This document shows, piece after piece, positions 34,080 to 48,431 of a stretch of DNA of 64,000 bases. The position numbers and the translations under genes are program-made. The stretch is from contig CM046305.1 in the NCBI GenBank assembly GCA_025267735.1, forward strand, positions 36,167,108-36,231,107. Reading direction: 5' to 3'. The stretch comes from Mactra quadrangularis (taxonomy: Eukaryota > Mollusca > Bivalvia > Venerida > Mactridae). Below the pieces are notes generated by a model. The model was not told where the DNA came from. It saw only the letters and a list, made by a program, of their open reading frames with translations, and did not search any database. The stretch's first letter is position 1, and each line of letters begins with the position of its first letter.

Positions 34080-35119
34080 ACTAGGCTCTTGGAACGAGAA
34101 TGTTACATTTGAACAGGAAAACGTTTTATAACAAGTTACCTTTTTATTACTGAAAAACATTAACATGACAATTCAATATAATGCTTTTGAGTTACTATTA
34201 GATTATACATAATAATTTCTGTTTGCCGAGACAATCACTTTGCTGCATTTCGCAGCAATTTTTTACTTGTTAGATATATGTTATTGATCTGTTTTATTAG
34301 ACACATTCGTCTGTGATAATATGTGCTTGTATCATACTTTTAATAATCCTGTTTTTGAACAAAGTCTTTTCCTTAATAATTGTTATTTTTTCTATTTTTT
34401 TGAAAAACAATTTGTTATTCCCTTAAATGGACCCCATTGGAAATAAGTTTTCAGCTTAATGGGTTATCCTCAGGTTCTTAGTACTTGATTACAACACATG
34501 TCTATTCAAATATATTATTAAAAGTACGTCGAGCTATGGTTGTACACTGTTTTAAGTCATAATATGCTAGTCAATAGTTTTTTGTTCATCATGTCTTATC
34601 ATCATATAATTATACTGATGTTTAACTTTTATCTGTGATTTTATTGAATATTTCTGTGATACTGTGTTATAATGTGCTAATGATCTTAAATGTCAATAAA
34701 TAAATAAATAAATGAAGCATTTCATTCAGCGAGTAATAAAGGGGAGTTACTCTGACTTAATATAATCAAAGTACTGACTTCACCAATTGAAGTACTCAGT
34801 GGTATTAATAAACAAGCACCCTGGAATAAACGACATGAGGAACACATCAGCGATTATGAATTAACTGTATCACATGTGTATTTTCAAACGAGTATTTTCT
34901 TAAATATACGTCACAATGACATCAGCAACATAGATCTAATATGTACAATGTTTATTTAAAACAATAAGTATAACAAATGCTATATTAACTATCTGTAATT
35001 CCACATACAAAAAATACTCGCAAACAATATACTTACATACTACATGTCATACAAAACACATCGAAAACAAAGAAATATTTCGTAAGTGTGACGTCATAAA
35101 TTTCTATATTAATACTATA

Positions 35120-37098
35120 GTTTGTACATCATGCCTATACATGTGTATTCATAAAATTTTTGCTCTTCATTCCTATATTCATACTTTATTTTTTTATCTT
35201 TCCTACATTTCTATATTCATACTATATTTCATTCATTGTACCTATATTCATGCTATATTTTGATTATCATTTCTCGATTCATGCTATATTTTGTTCATCA
35301 TTCCTATATTTCTATATTCCTGCTATATTTAGTTCATTATTTCAATATATTTCTATATATTCATGTTAATTTGTTCATCATGTCCATATTCATGCTATGT
35401 TTTGTTCATCATTTCTATTTTCATTTCTATATCTTATATTTATACTTTATTATGTACATCATGCCTATATTCATACTATTTTTGCTATTCATTTCTATAT
35501 TCATACTTTATTTTTTATCTTTCTTATATACAGTCCTATATTCATACAATATTTAGTTCATTGTACCTTTATACATGTTATATTTTGTTCATCATTCCTA
35601 TATTTCTATATTTATACTCAATTTTGTACATTATGCCAATATTCATACTATTTTTGCTCTTCCTATGTTCATACTTTAAATTTTCATTATTCCTATATTT
35701 CTATGTTCGTACTTAATTTTTGTTCATTGTACCTGTATTCATGCTATATTTTGTTCATCACTTCTAAATTCATGCCATATTTTGTTCATCATGTCTTTCT
35801 TCATACTATATTTTAATTATCATTTTAATATTTCAATATTCATGCTATATTTTGTTCATTTTTCCTATATTTCTATATTCATGCTATATTTTGTTCATCA
35901 TTCCTATATTCAAGCTATATTTTGTTCATCATTCCTATATTTCTATAATTATGCTATATTTTGTTCATCATTCCTATATTTCTATATTCATTCTATATTT
36001 TGTTCATGCTAAATTCATGCTATATTTTGTTCATCACTTTTATATTCATACTATTATATGTTCATCTTTCCTATTTTTCTATATTCATACTATATTTTTT
36101 GCATTATTTCTATATTCATAGTATATTTTGTTCATCTTTCCTATTTTTCTATATTCATACTGCATACAAGTATTATGTTCATTATTTCCATATTCATGCT
36201 TTATTCATACTGTATATTATGTTCATTATATTTATATTCATGCCTTATTTTGTTCATCATTCCTTAATTTCATTATTCATGCTATTTTTCTTTTATCATT
36301 TCTATATTCATGCTATATTTTGTTCATTATTTCTTTATTCATACATGTACTAAATTTTGTTCCTTTTTTATCTCTATATTCAAGCTATATTTTCTTCATG
36401 ATTTCTATACTTGTGCTTTATCTTATTTATCATTTAAACATTCATACTATATTTTGTTTATCTTCCTACATTTCTATATTCATACAGTATTTTATGTTCA
36501 TTATTTCTATATTCATGCTTCATTGTGTTCATCATTCCTATATTTTTGTATATTTTTAATATCCATGATATATATTTCATTTATCTTTCTTTTTTCTATA
36601 TTCATACTGTATTTTGTTCATCTTTCCTATATTTATATATTCATGCCATATTTCGTTCATTATTTCTATATTCATGCCATAAGATGTTCATTATTTCTAT
36701 ATTCATTATACATTTTGTTCATCATTTTTATATTCATACTATAATTTGTTTATCTTTCCTATATTTCTACATTCATACTAACTTATGTTCATTATTACTA
36801 CATATTCATACTTTATTTCATTCAACTTTAATTCCTATATTTCTATATTCATTCTGAATATTATGTTCCTTATTTCTATATATTCATGCTTTATTTTGTT
36901 CATAATTCCTTTATTTCTATATTCATGCTACATTTTGTTTATCATTTCTATATTCATGCGATATGATGTTCATAATTTCTACATTTATGATATATTTGTT
37001 CATCATTTCTATATTTATACTATATTTTGTTCATCATACCTTCTTAATTCTATATTCATGCTATATTGTGTTCATTATTTCTTTATTCATGCTTTACC
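35120..37098. repeat. Satellite B, first part (31/40-bp AT-rich minisatellite)
   Basis: Tandem degenerate copies contain TTTGTTCATCATTTCTATAT and a TTCATGCTATA segment; the basic period is 31 bp, and a 40-bp form has an extra CCTATATTT. Stop codons are rare on the plus strand in all three frames because the unit lacks TAA/TAG/TGA in most registers. This gives overlapping frames of 100-380 codons rich in Ile, Phe, Tyr and Ser, which are artefacts of composition. Confidence 0.93.
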
Positions 37099-37106
37099 CT
37101 GTTCAC

Positions 37107-38067
37107 TAGGGCTCTATATCGGTCAGAATGATCGATACGATATTCGTATCGATACAAAATGATCGGTATTCTATATATCATATGATATTTTAATGATAAA
37201 TAGAATTTCTATAAAACTGAAGAACAGTGATGTTTTATTCATTTATTTTGATTATTGTAACACCACACCACTAAATGCACTGTCTTATTGATATTTTAAA
37301 TGTTCAAGTCTTTGATGTTTGCATTTTTAAAGAAATATCATTGTACTCAGTGAGTCTCATTCTCGTACCCAAAGGTTATCATCACGATCTAACTCGAGAA
37401 TCTTGATAGCCTTTGGGTATGAAAATGAATGAGTCTGTGTCTAGACATGATCTTTCTGCTGACAGGGTGACATGCACGGCCAAGTTTGTTGTATTGCCTC
37501 CTTTGCTTACAACATTTTTGCAGCATATTGGACATTCTGGTCCGTTCATTCTTTTTGCAATTTAATAACCCCAAACTTTATTTTTCGATGGTGGCATACT
37601 TCAGCTATTAATATGACCAATCAAGTTCACTTTACACTGCGGATCTACCTGAACAAATCCAAGAGATTTCTGGCTCCCATAATTGATCTGTATTTTAAGT
37701 ACTGATCGTTGGTTCCCGGACTAATTGAAAGCGAAAGTACATATAATGGACAGTCTAACCACAACAGTTACTTCCCTTTACTAGTAATTGAAAATTGACA
37801 GACATAACGTATCCGGTGTGCGATGTTTGTTTAAAGGAATGTCATTTTATGATATTATTCGATCATATATTATTACATACCGAGTTAGAATCAGTAGAAT
37901 GTTGATTTGGTGATAAAAAATATCAACTGATTTGCAAGCCATTAATTTTATTTGTATGTTCGTCATTGATCGATATTTTGTTCGATACGGAAACGTTCGA
38001 TCCGGTATATTTATCGAACCTACAATACCGGTATTCGATATATATCGTATACCGGTATAGAGCCCTA
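37107..38067. mobile_element. 961-bp hAT-type element inserted in satellite B
   Basis: The ends TAGGGCTCTATATCGGT and (reverse-complemented) TAGGGCTCTATACCGGTATA are inverted repeats, followed inside by ATCGAT/CGATAC-rich subterminal repeats. The 8-bp CTGTTCAC occurs directly outside both ends (37099-37106 and 38068-38075). Satellite B continues on both sides, so the insertion is younger than the array. The frame at 37472-37705 has no recognisable transposase motif, so it is probably non-autonomous. A hairpin (CTCGTACCCAAAGG... CCTTTGGGTATGA) sits at 37364-37423. Confidence 0.9.
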
Positions 38068-38075
38068 CTGTTCAC

Positions 38076-41000
38076 CATTTACATATTCATACACAATTTT
38101 GTTCATCTTTCCTATATTTCCATATTCATACTGCATATTATTTCCATTATTTCTACATACATGCTTTATTTTGTTCATCTTTCCCATATTTCAGTTAATT
38201 CTATATTCATGCTATATTTTGGCCATCATTCCTATATTTCTACATATTCCTATAGTTTGTTCATCATTCCTATATTTCTACATATATACTATATATTGTC
38301 CATCATTTCTAGATTCATGCTATATTTTGTTCATCATTCATATATTCATGCTATATTTTGTTTATCATTTGTATATTCACACTAAATTTTGTTCATCATT
38401 CCTATATTTCTATATTCATACTAAAATATGTTCATTATTACTACATATTCAAACTTTATTTGGTTCAACTTTCCTATATTTCTATTTTCATACTGTATAT
38501 TATGTTCATTATTTCTATATTCATGCTATTTTTCGTTATCATTTCTATATTCATGCTATATTTTGTTCATCATTCCTATATTTTTTTATTCATGCTATAT
38601 TTTTGTTCATCATTTCTATATTCATGCTATATTTTGTTCATCATTTCTATATTCATTCTCAATTTTGTTCATCTTTCTTTTATCTCTTTATTCAAGCTAC
38701 ATTTTGTTCATTATTACCATTCTCATGCTTTATTGCTCTTATTTATCATTTATATATTCATACTATATTTTGTTCATCTTCCTACATTTCTATAATCATA
38801 CAGTATTTTATGTTCATTATTTCTATATTCATGCTTCATTTTTATTCATCATTCCTATATTTCTGTATTTTTTTTAATTCATGCTATGTATTTCATTTAT
38901 CTTTCTGTTTTCTATATTCATACTATAGTTTGTTCATCATTCATATATTTCTATATTTATGCTATATTTTGTTCATCATTTCTATATTCATGCTATATTT
39001 AGCTCATCATTCCTATATTTCTATATTCATGCTATATTTTGTTCATCCTTTCTATATTCATGCTATATTTTGTTCATCATTTCTATATTCATACTATATT
39101 TTGTTCATCACTCCTATATTTCTATATTTATGCTATATTTTGTTTATCATTACTATATTCATGCTATATTTTGTTCATCATTCCTATATTTCTATATTCA
39201 TGCTATATTTTGTTCATCATTCCCATATTCATACTATATTTTGATCATCATTTCTTTATTCATACTATATGTTTTATTCATTATTTTCAAATACATGTTT
39301 TATTTAGTTCATCATTCCTTTATTTCTTTATCCATGCTAAAATTTGTTCATCATTTCTATATTCATGCTATATGATGTGCATCATTTCTATATACATGCA
39401 ATATGATGTGCATCATTTCTATATTCATGCAATATGATGTGCATCATTTCTATATTCATGCAATATGATGTGCATCATTTCTATATTCATGCAATATGAT
39501 GTGCATCATTTCTATATTCATGCAATATGATGTGCATCATTTCTATATTCATGCAATATGATGTGCATCATTTCTATATTCATGCTATATGATGTGCATC
39601 ATTTCTATATTCATGCAATATGATGTGCATCATTTCTATATTCATGCTATATGATGTGCATCATTTCTACATAAATGCTATATTTTGTTCATCATAATTA
39701 TTTTCATTCTATATTTTATTCATCTCAACTTTATTTCTATATTTATGATATATTTTGTTATTCATTTCTATATTCATGCTCTATTATGTTCATCATTCCT
39801 ATTTTCATACTATATTGCATTCATCATTTCTATATTCATACTTTTTTTGTTCATCTTTCCTATATATCTATATTCATACTATATAATGTTCATTCTTACT
39901 ATATTCATACTACATTTTGTTCATCATTTAACTATTTCTATATTGATACTGTATATTATATTCATTATTTCTATATTCATGGTTTATTTTGTTTATCATT
40001 TCTTTATTTTAATATTCATGCCATATTTCGTTCATCATTTATATTTATATGCTATGCATGTATGATGTTCATAATTTTTATATTCATGCTTTATATTGTT
40101 ATTCATTTCTATATTCATATTATATTTTGTTCATCGTTCCTTTATTTCTATATTCATGCTTTATTTTGTTCATTATTTCTATATTCATACTATATTTTGT
40201 TCATCTATCCTATATTTCTATGTTCATACTGTATACTTGTATTATGTTGATCATTCCTATATTCATGCTATATTTCGTTTATCATTCCTATATGCATGCC
40301 ATATTTAGTTCAACATTACTATATTTCTATATTCATGCTACATTTTGTCATCATTTCTATATTCATGCTATGTTTTGTTCATCATTCCTATATTCATACT
40401 ATATTTTGGTCATCATTTCTTTATTCATACTATATGTTTTATTCATTATTTCCAAATACATGGCTTATTTTGTTCATCATTCCTTTATTTCTATATTCAT
40501 GCTATATTTTGTTCATCATTTCTATATTCATGCTTTATGATGTGCATCATTTCTATATTCATGCAATATGATGTGCATCATTTCTATATTCATGCTATAT
40601 TTTGTTAATCATAATTATTTTCAAACTATATTTTGTTCATTTTTCCTTTATTTCTATATTCATGATATAGTTTGTTATTTATTTCTATATTCATGCTTTA
40701 TTTTGTTCATTAATTCTTTATTCCTGATTTATATATTGTTCATCATTATTATTTTCATACTATATTTTGTTCATCTTTCCTTTATTTCAATCTTCATGCT
40801 TTATTTTGTTTATTATTTCTATATTCATACTATATTTTGATCATCTATCCTATATTTCTGTATTCATACTGTATACATGTATTTTGTTCATTATTTCTAT
40901 ATTCATGCTATATTTTGTTTATCATTACTATATTCATGCTATATTTTGATCGTCATTCCTATATGCATGCTATATTTTGTTCATCATTCCTATATTTCTA

Positions 41001-41690
41001 TATTCATGCTATATTTTGTGCATCATTTCTATATTCATGCTATATTTTGTTCATCATTTCTTTAGTCACGCTATATGTTTTATTCATTATTTCCAAATAC
41101 ATGGTTTATTTTGTTCATCATTCCTTTTTTTCTATATTCATGCTTTATTTGGTTCATCATTTCTATATTCATGCTATATGTGTGCATCATTTCTTTATTC
41201 ATGCTATATGATGTGCATCATTTCTATATTCATGCTATATGTGTGCATCATTTCTTTATTCATGCTATATGATGTGCATCATTTCTATATTCATGCTATA
41301 TGATGTGCATCATTTCTATATTCATGCTATATGTGTGCATCATTTCTTTATTCATGCTATATGTGTGCATCATTTCTTTATTCATGCTATATGATGTGCA
41401 TCATTTCTATATTCATGCTATATGATGTGCATCATTTCTATATTCATGCTATATTTTGTTCATCATAATTATTTTCATACTATATTTTGTTCATCTTACC
41501 TTTATTTCTATATTCATGCCATATTTTGTTAATCATTTTTATATTCGTACAATATTTTGTTCATCTTTCCTATATTTCTATATTCATACAGTATTTTATA
41601 TTCATTATTTCTATCTTCATGCTACATTTTGTTCATCATTCTATATTCATACTATATTTTGTCCATCATTCTAATTGCTTATTTTCTTTA
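38076..41690. repeat. Satellite B, second part
   Basis: Same 31/40-bp family. A homogenised sub-block at about 39365-39665 carries ATGATGTGCATCATTTCTAT repeated every 31 bp with few changes. A related sub-block at 41160-41450 alternates ATGTGTGCATCATTTC and ATGATGTGCATC forms. GATGTGCATC adds a near-palindrome absent from the rest of the array. Confidence 0.93.
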
Positions 41691-42582
41691 AATGTCAATA
41701 TTTTGGAATTCAATAATACAAATGTAAGGAAATTTTAAATTGGATTATCTCCCTTAGATATACTGTAAGAAGAAATTACCAAGTTTTTGACTAATACATT
41801 TGGAGGGTACTGTATTAACATATTTTGTTTACTTTCCTAGCATGAAGAGCATACATGATCTTGATGTTTACTGTCTTATATGCTTAAACATTCTTCACTA
41901 TAAAGTTTTCAAAACTTCAACAAATCACCTGAGAGCCAGCCAATTAACTCCCTCTGAGACTTGAACTCAGAACTCCTCATGACATAGAGACTGATCACTA
42001 GCACAAGGTGTTTTGCATTAAACTAAAAGAGTGTCATGTCGCTAGTCCCAAGTGATATGCAGCAGCATGCAACACATTGATGGGTGGTGTGTATGATTTG
42101 TACAATAATTATCAGAGAATTTATTATATTCATGGATTATTATTCTTAATTACTATCGTGGTCACTCCTTGTTTACCCAGACTTGTGACTGGCTTACATG
42201 ATACAGTGAGATCATTTAAGAACTAATGCATCAATATAAGGTCAAGTTACCCACATAAAGCAATAGTCAGTGCAACTCAGGGTGGGTGAGTAGAGGTGGG
42301 GCTTGTCTTAACTCTAACTCTTAAGTCGCACCGTTTTGACATACGACATATACATGAAACATAGTGACGAAACACTATGGATAATGTATATGTGTGCATA
42401 CATATCCTTTGCAACCAAGGCAAATCACAACTGACCCCGACGGATGCATTGGGTACGGACCCCGTTAGGGATAGGACCTCCAGCAAGAGCGCTGCGACCA
42501 TTGCCGTAACCTGTGGTCTTATCTCAAGCCGGAGTGGTATGCATTTTTCATATGCAAACTAAAACTAAGAGACATGGAATAT
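41691..42582. other. Inter-satellite stretch without recognisable gene
   Basis: It holds a tRNA-like relic near 41925-42020 and a GC-richer island at 42400-42540 (GGTACGGACCCCGTTAGGGA...). The two overlapping frames there (42277-42501 minus, 42377-42562 plus) show no recognised motif. Confidence 0.5.
41925..42020 (-). mobile_element. Probable tRNA-derived SINE relic
   Basis: On the minus strand, CTTGTGCTAGTGATCAGTC is A-box-like and TTCTGAGTTCAAGTCTCAGA contains an eroded B box about 50 bases later. No body shared with the other SINEs of the window is obvious. Confidence 0.35.
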
Positions 42583-45030
42583 TATGGATCATCTCATCTC
42601 ATCTCATCTCATCTGGTTTTGGTATGTATGGATCGTCTCATCTTGGTTGGGTATATATGGATCATCTAATCAGAGTGGGATGTATCAGGGTAATCTCATT
42701 TGGGTTGGATGTATATGGAAAATCTCATCTGGGATGGATGTATGTGAATAATCTCATCTGGGTTGGATGTATATGAATACGGTAATCTCATCTGTGTTGG
42801 GTGTATATAGATAGTCTTATCTGGTTTGGATGAACATGGATGATCTTATCAGGTTTGGCTGTATATGGATGATCTTATCTGGTTTGGATGTACATGGATG
42901 ATCTTATCTAGGTTGGATGCATATGGATAATCTCATCTGGGTTGAATGAATATGGATGATTTTATCTGGTTTGTATGCATATGGATGGTCTTATCTGGTT
43001 TGGATCTATATGGATGATCTTATCTGTGTTGGATGTATAAGGATGATCTCATCTAGGTTGGATGCATATGGATAATCTCATCTGGGTTGAATGAATATGG
43101 ATGATTTTATCTGGTTTGGATGTATATGGATGATCTCATCTCAGTTGGATGTATATGGATGATCTTTTCAGGTTTTGATGTATATGGATGATCTCATCTG
43201 TGTTGGATGTATCAGGATGATCTCATCTGTATTGGTTGTATATGGATGAATATGTCTGGATGTATATGGATGATCTCATCTATGTTTGATGTATATGGAT
43301 GATCTTATCTGATTAGGATGTATATGGATGATCTCATCAGTGTTTCATGTATAAGGATGATCTTATCTAGTTTGGATGTATATGGATGATCTTATCTGGT
43401 TTGGATGTATATGGATGATCTTATCTGGTTTGGACGTATATGGATGATCTTATCTGGTTTGGATGTATATGGATGATCTCATCTATGTTGGATGTATATG
43501 GATGATCTTATCTGGTTTGGATGTGTAGGGAAGATCTCATTTGGGTTGGTATTTATGGATATTTTCATGTGTGCCTGGTATTTATGGATAATTTTATATA
43601 TATATTCCCATCTGGGTTGGATGTATATGGATAATCTAATCTTGGTTGGATGTATATGGATCAGATAGTCTGGGTTGGTACTTATGAATATGTGTTTATG
43701 TGTGTTTTGTATTTGTGGATAATTTTATGCAGGATAAGTATTCATGGGCATTTGGTGTTTTTGAATAATTGCATGTGCTTGTTTGAATTTATTGATAATT
43801 TCACATGTGTTTGGTATTTATGGGTTATTTTATAAGGATCATCTCATCTGGGTTGGGTATATATGGACAATATCATCTGCATTGGATGTATATGGATGAT
43901 CTCATTTGGGTTTGTATTTATGGATATTTTCATGTGTGCCTGGTTTTTATGGATAATTTTATATATATATATATTCCCATCTGGGTTGGATGTATATAGA
44001 TAATCTAATCTGGGTTGGATGTATATGGATCAGATAGTCTGGGTTGGTATTTATGGATATGCATGTATGTTTGGTATTTGTTGATAATTTTATGTGGGAT
44101 AATTATTCATGGGCATTTGGTATTTTTTGGATAATTGCATGTGCTTGTTTGAATTTATTGATAATTTCATATGCGTTATTTTAATATGGATGTACGTTCA
44201 AGTGTGTTTGGTATTCATGGATAATTTCATGTTTGATAGGTATTTATTGTTATTTTCAAGTTAGTTTATTATTTATTGATAATTTCATTGGCATTTTGTA
44301 TTTTTGAATAATTGCGTGAGCTTTTTGAATTTATTGATAATTTCAAATGCGTTTGGTATTTAGATGTAATTATATATGGATCATCTCATCTTGGTTGGAT
44401 ATGTATGGATAATTTAATCTGGGTTTGATGTTCATGGATTATCTTATCTGGGTTTGATGCACATCAGCTAGTCTGGTATACATGGATAAATTCATGTGTT
44501 GTTGGTATTTAATGATAAATTCATGGGCATTTGGAATTTTTTGATCAGTTCATGTGTGTTCTGTATTAATGGATATTTTCATAGGCATTAGGTATTGATG
44601 GATAATTTCATGTGCCTTTAGTATTTATCAATAATTTCATGTGGGTTTGGTATTCATGTATAATTTCATATGAGTTTGGCATTTATGATTAAAGACATAA
44701 GTGTATGGTACTTATGGATAATTTCATGTGGGTTAGGTATTCATGTATAATTTCATATGAGATTGGCATTTATGATTAATGCCATGAGGATATGACACTT
44801 ATGAATAATTTCATAAGGGTTTTGTATTTTTGTATAATTTCAAGTGAATTTTGTATTTATGAATAATTGCATGTGCCTATTAAATTGATGGGTAACTGCA
44901 TGTGTGTTAATTAAAGGATAATGTCATAAGCATTAAGTATTGAAAGATAATTTCATGTACCTTTAATAATTTTCATAATTTTATGTGGGTTTTGTATTTA
45001 TGAATAAAATTCATGGGCATTTGATATTTT
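42583..45030. repeat. Satellite C (29-bp minisatellite)
   Basis: It starts with a short CATCT-repeat run and continues with GGATGTATATGGATGATCTT and an ATCTGGTTT segment, period 29 bp. From about 43550 the units drift to a TTTGGTATTTATGGATAATT form with the same period, gradually losing regularity by 45030. A segment of about 380 bp is repeated (43590-43800 resembles 43970-44170, both with GGATCAGATAGTCTGGGTTG). Confidence 0.9.
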
Positions 45031-45079
45031 TTAATGATTTAATGAGCAACTTTATTTTCTACGTAATTCACATTCATAC

Positions 45080-47560
45080 TAAAAGATTTTCATAACATAA
45101 TTTGGGGCACCAACAAAATGATTCACTTATGTAAATATAAGTAGAACAGAACACTTCTGACTTCATGTATAAACAATAATTGGGTTTCTCATATAAACAT
45201 ATACTTTAATTTTTTACTTAATTGACCATAAAATATAACACACAATATTGACCAAACAATTGATACATTAAATCTAATATTAGTATAACATAACAGAACA
45301 GAACAATTATAGCTACATGTGTAAAAAAATGGGTTTCTTATGATAACAACGAGAACTTTGTTTTTTACTTAATTAACCTTAACACATAACCAACAAAATT
45401 ATACATAAATGTTAATGTTAGTATATTAGTTTCTTATCAGAACAGAACAATTATAGCTACATGTATAAAAAATAATTAGGTCTCTTATATTAGCAACATG
45501 TACTTTTTTGAATATAAAGATCTTCAAAACATATATTTGGGACACCGACAAAATGATACATTAATGTTAATAGAATATAATAGAGCAGAACAGAACAGAA
45601 CAGAACAATTATAGCTACATGTATAAAAAATAATTAAGTCTCTTATATTAGCAACATGTACTTTTTGGAATATAAAGATCTTCAAAACATATATTTGGGA
45701 CACTGACAAAATGATACATTAATGTTAATGTTAATATAGCTGAACAGAGCAGAGCAGAACAGAACAATTATAGCTACATGTGTAAAAAAAATAGGTATCT
45801 TATATTAGCAACATGTTCTTTTTGGAATATAAAGATCTTCATAACATATATTTGGGACACCGACAAAATGATACATTAATGTTTATGTTAATAGAACGGA
45901 AGAGAGCAGAACAGAACAGAACAGAACAATTATAGCTACATGTATAAAAAATAATTAGGTCTCTTATATTAGCAACATGTACTTTTTGGAATATAAAGAT
46001 CTTCAAAACATATATTTGGGACACTGACAAAATGATACATTAATGTTAATGTTAATGTTAATATAGCTGAACAGAGCAGAGCAGAACAGAACAATTATAG
46101 CTACATGTGTAAAAAAAATAGGTATCTTATATTAGCAACATGTTCTTTTTGGAATATAAAGATCTCCATAACATATATTTGGGACACCGACAAAATGATA
46201 CATTAATGTTTATGTTAATAGAACGGAAGAGAGCAGAACAGAACAGAACAGAACAATTATAGCTACATGTATAAAAAATAATTAGGTCTCTTATATTAGC
46301 AACATGTACTTTTTGGAATATAAAGATCTTCAAAACATATATTTGGGACACTGACAAAATGATACATTAATGTTAATGTTAATATAACTGAACAGAGCAG
46401 AGCAGAACAGAACAATTATAGCTACATGTGCAAAAAAAATTAGGTCTCTTATATTAGCAACATGTTCTTTTTGGAATATAAAGATCTTCATAACATATAT
46501 TTGGGACACCGACAAAATGATACATTAATGTTTATGTTAATAGAACGGAAGAGAGCAGAACAGAACAGAACAATTATAGCTACATGTATAAAAAGTTATA
46601 AATAAGGTCTTTTATATTAGCAACATGTACTTTTTGGAATATAAAAAATCTTTATAACATGTATTTGGGACACCATCAAAGTGATACATTAATGTTCATG
46701 TTAGTAGAACAGAACAGAGCAGAACAGAACAATTATAGCTACATGAATAAAAAATTATAAGGTCACTTATATTAGCAACATGTACTTTTTTTAATATATA
46801 AAGATCTTCATAACATATATTTGGGACACCTACAAAATGATACATTTATGTTAATGTTAGTAGAACAGAACAAAACAATATTAGCTACATGTTTAAAAAA
46901 TAATTAGGTCTCTAAAATTAGCAACATGTACTTTTTGGAAAAAATGATCTTCATAACATATATTTTGGACACTGACAAAATGATACATTAATGCTAATGT
47001 TAGAAAAACAGAACAGAGCAGAGCAGAACAGAACAATTATAGCTACATATATAAAAGATAATTTGGTCTCTGATATTAGCAACATGTACTTTTTTTAATA
47101 TAAAGATCTTCATAACATATATTTGGGACATTGACAAAATGATACATTAATGTTAATGTTAGTAGAATAGAACAGAGCAGAACAGAACAGAACAATTATA
47201 GCTACATGTGTAAAAAAAATAGGTCTTTAATATTAGCAAGATGTACTTTTTTTCTTAATTGACCTTAAAACATAACAAACAATATTGACCATAAAATTAT
47301 TACATCAATATTAATGAAAGAAGAGAAGAACAGAACAAATATAGCTACATGCATTATAAAAAAATGTTTTATATTAGCAACATTGTACTTCATTTTTACT
47401 TCATTGACATAAAATATGAAGATTTCAATAACATATATTTGGGGCAACATCAAAATAATACATAAATGTTAATGTTAGTAGAACAGAACAGAACAATTAA
47501 GCTACGTGTAAAAGATAATTGAGATCTTATGATAGCAACATGTACTTTATTTATTACTTA
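45080..47560. repeat. Satellite D (~160-bp repeat)
   Basis: Units contain CAGAACAATTATAGCTACAT, CTTATATTAGCAACATGTAC, GGAATATAAAGATCTTC, ATATATTTGGGACACCGACA and ATGTTAATGTTAATAG. Successive AATTATAGC blocks lie near 45607, 45766, 45926, 46091, 46253 and 46410, a spacing of roughly 158-165 bp. Two alternating unit types suggest a dimeric higher-order unit. The repeated minus-strand frames (starting MSVSQIYV) are a consequence of unit identity and show no domain. Confidence 0.93.
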
Positions 47561-47635
47561 ATTAATAAAATTTATACATGTAAGTGAATGATGAAAAAAT
47601 ACAAAAAAACTTTAAATTAAGTAAATTAACATTAG

Positions 47636-48120
47636 TGTTGTTAGTAAGTATGGCCTCCAAAACCTCCCCTTATAGCCATACCCTTACCACCTTAACACTA
47701 AGAACTATAAATTATGGTTCCTTAAGATATAGTAACAAAACAAACTAAAGAATTGTCAATAAAACAAAACTCAAAAGTCAAGAAACTAATGTTAATGTTA
47801 TTAGTAAGTATGGCCTCCAAAACCTCCCCTTACAGCCATACCCTTACCACCTTAACACTGAGGTTCATTATGCTTCCTTAAGATATAGTAAAAAACAAAC
47901 TAAAGTATTGTTAATACAACAAAACTCAAAAATCAAGAAACTAATGTTAATATAATTAGTAAATATGGCCTCAACTCCCCTCCCCTTACAGCCATATCCT
48001 TACCGCCTTAACACTAAGAACTATAAATCATGCTTACTTTAGATATAGTAAAATATCTAATTAAAGAATTGTTAGTAAGTATGGCCTCCAAAACTTCAAA
48101 ACAGCTATACCCGAAACCAC
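47636..48120. repeat. Four tandem units carrying a small conserved hairpin
   Basis: Each unit has GTATGGC ... GCCATAC with a variable loop: 47648-47681, 47808-47841, 47963-47997 and 48079-48110. Two more occur at 51221-51254 and 51334-51357. In the third the outer pair is A-T instead of G-C on both sides, so pairing is kept; in the fourth one G-C becomes G-T. The rest of each unit is AT-rich (CCTTAAGATATAGTAA, AACAAACTAAAGAATTGT). Confidence 0.75.
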
Positions 48121-48431
48121 CTTTTATTGAACACTGAGCACTATAAATTTACAGCTTGAAGATAAGTTTGATATAAGAGACACTTAAATCTTTACAAAAA
48201 AGATGTTGAAATATGAAACAGACAGATAAAAAATTAAGTACTTGTAAAAGTAATGTTAATAACTTCAAGTATTCATCTGTTTACTGAGTTTAATGTGCTT
48301 AACAAGAAGAAATGGAAGTATATTAACTATCTATTTACTAAGGAAAATATTTTTAAATCTACGACTGAGTTCATTATTCCAAAAGAATTATTAAGAAAAG
48401 TTAAACCTGAATTTCCAAGTTCTGAACAATG

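Larger units (their letters stand above)
31188..35100. other. Stretch without recognisable gene
   Basis: AT-rich DNA. Apart from the 5S-like stretch, the MITE at 33040-33248 and the hairpin near 34047, I see no gene. A direct repeat (GCAGCGGACCAGTTAATTTT and a variant) occurs near 32998 and again near 33343, flanking the MITE region. An (AAAT)n tract lies at 34695-34712. Confidence 0.5.

Noticed and set aside
35160..41738. Many long plus-strand open frames (up to 381 codons) rich in Ile, Phe, Tyr and Ser, looking like membrane proteins
   Set aside because: They lie wholly in the 31/40-bp satellite, are open in all three frames at once, and reflect a unit without stop codons. The hydrophobic look follows from TA-rich composition.
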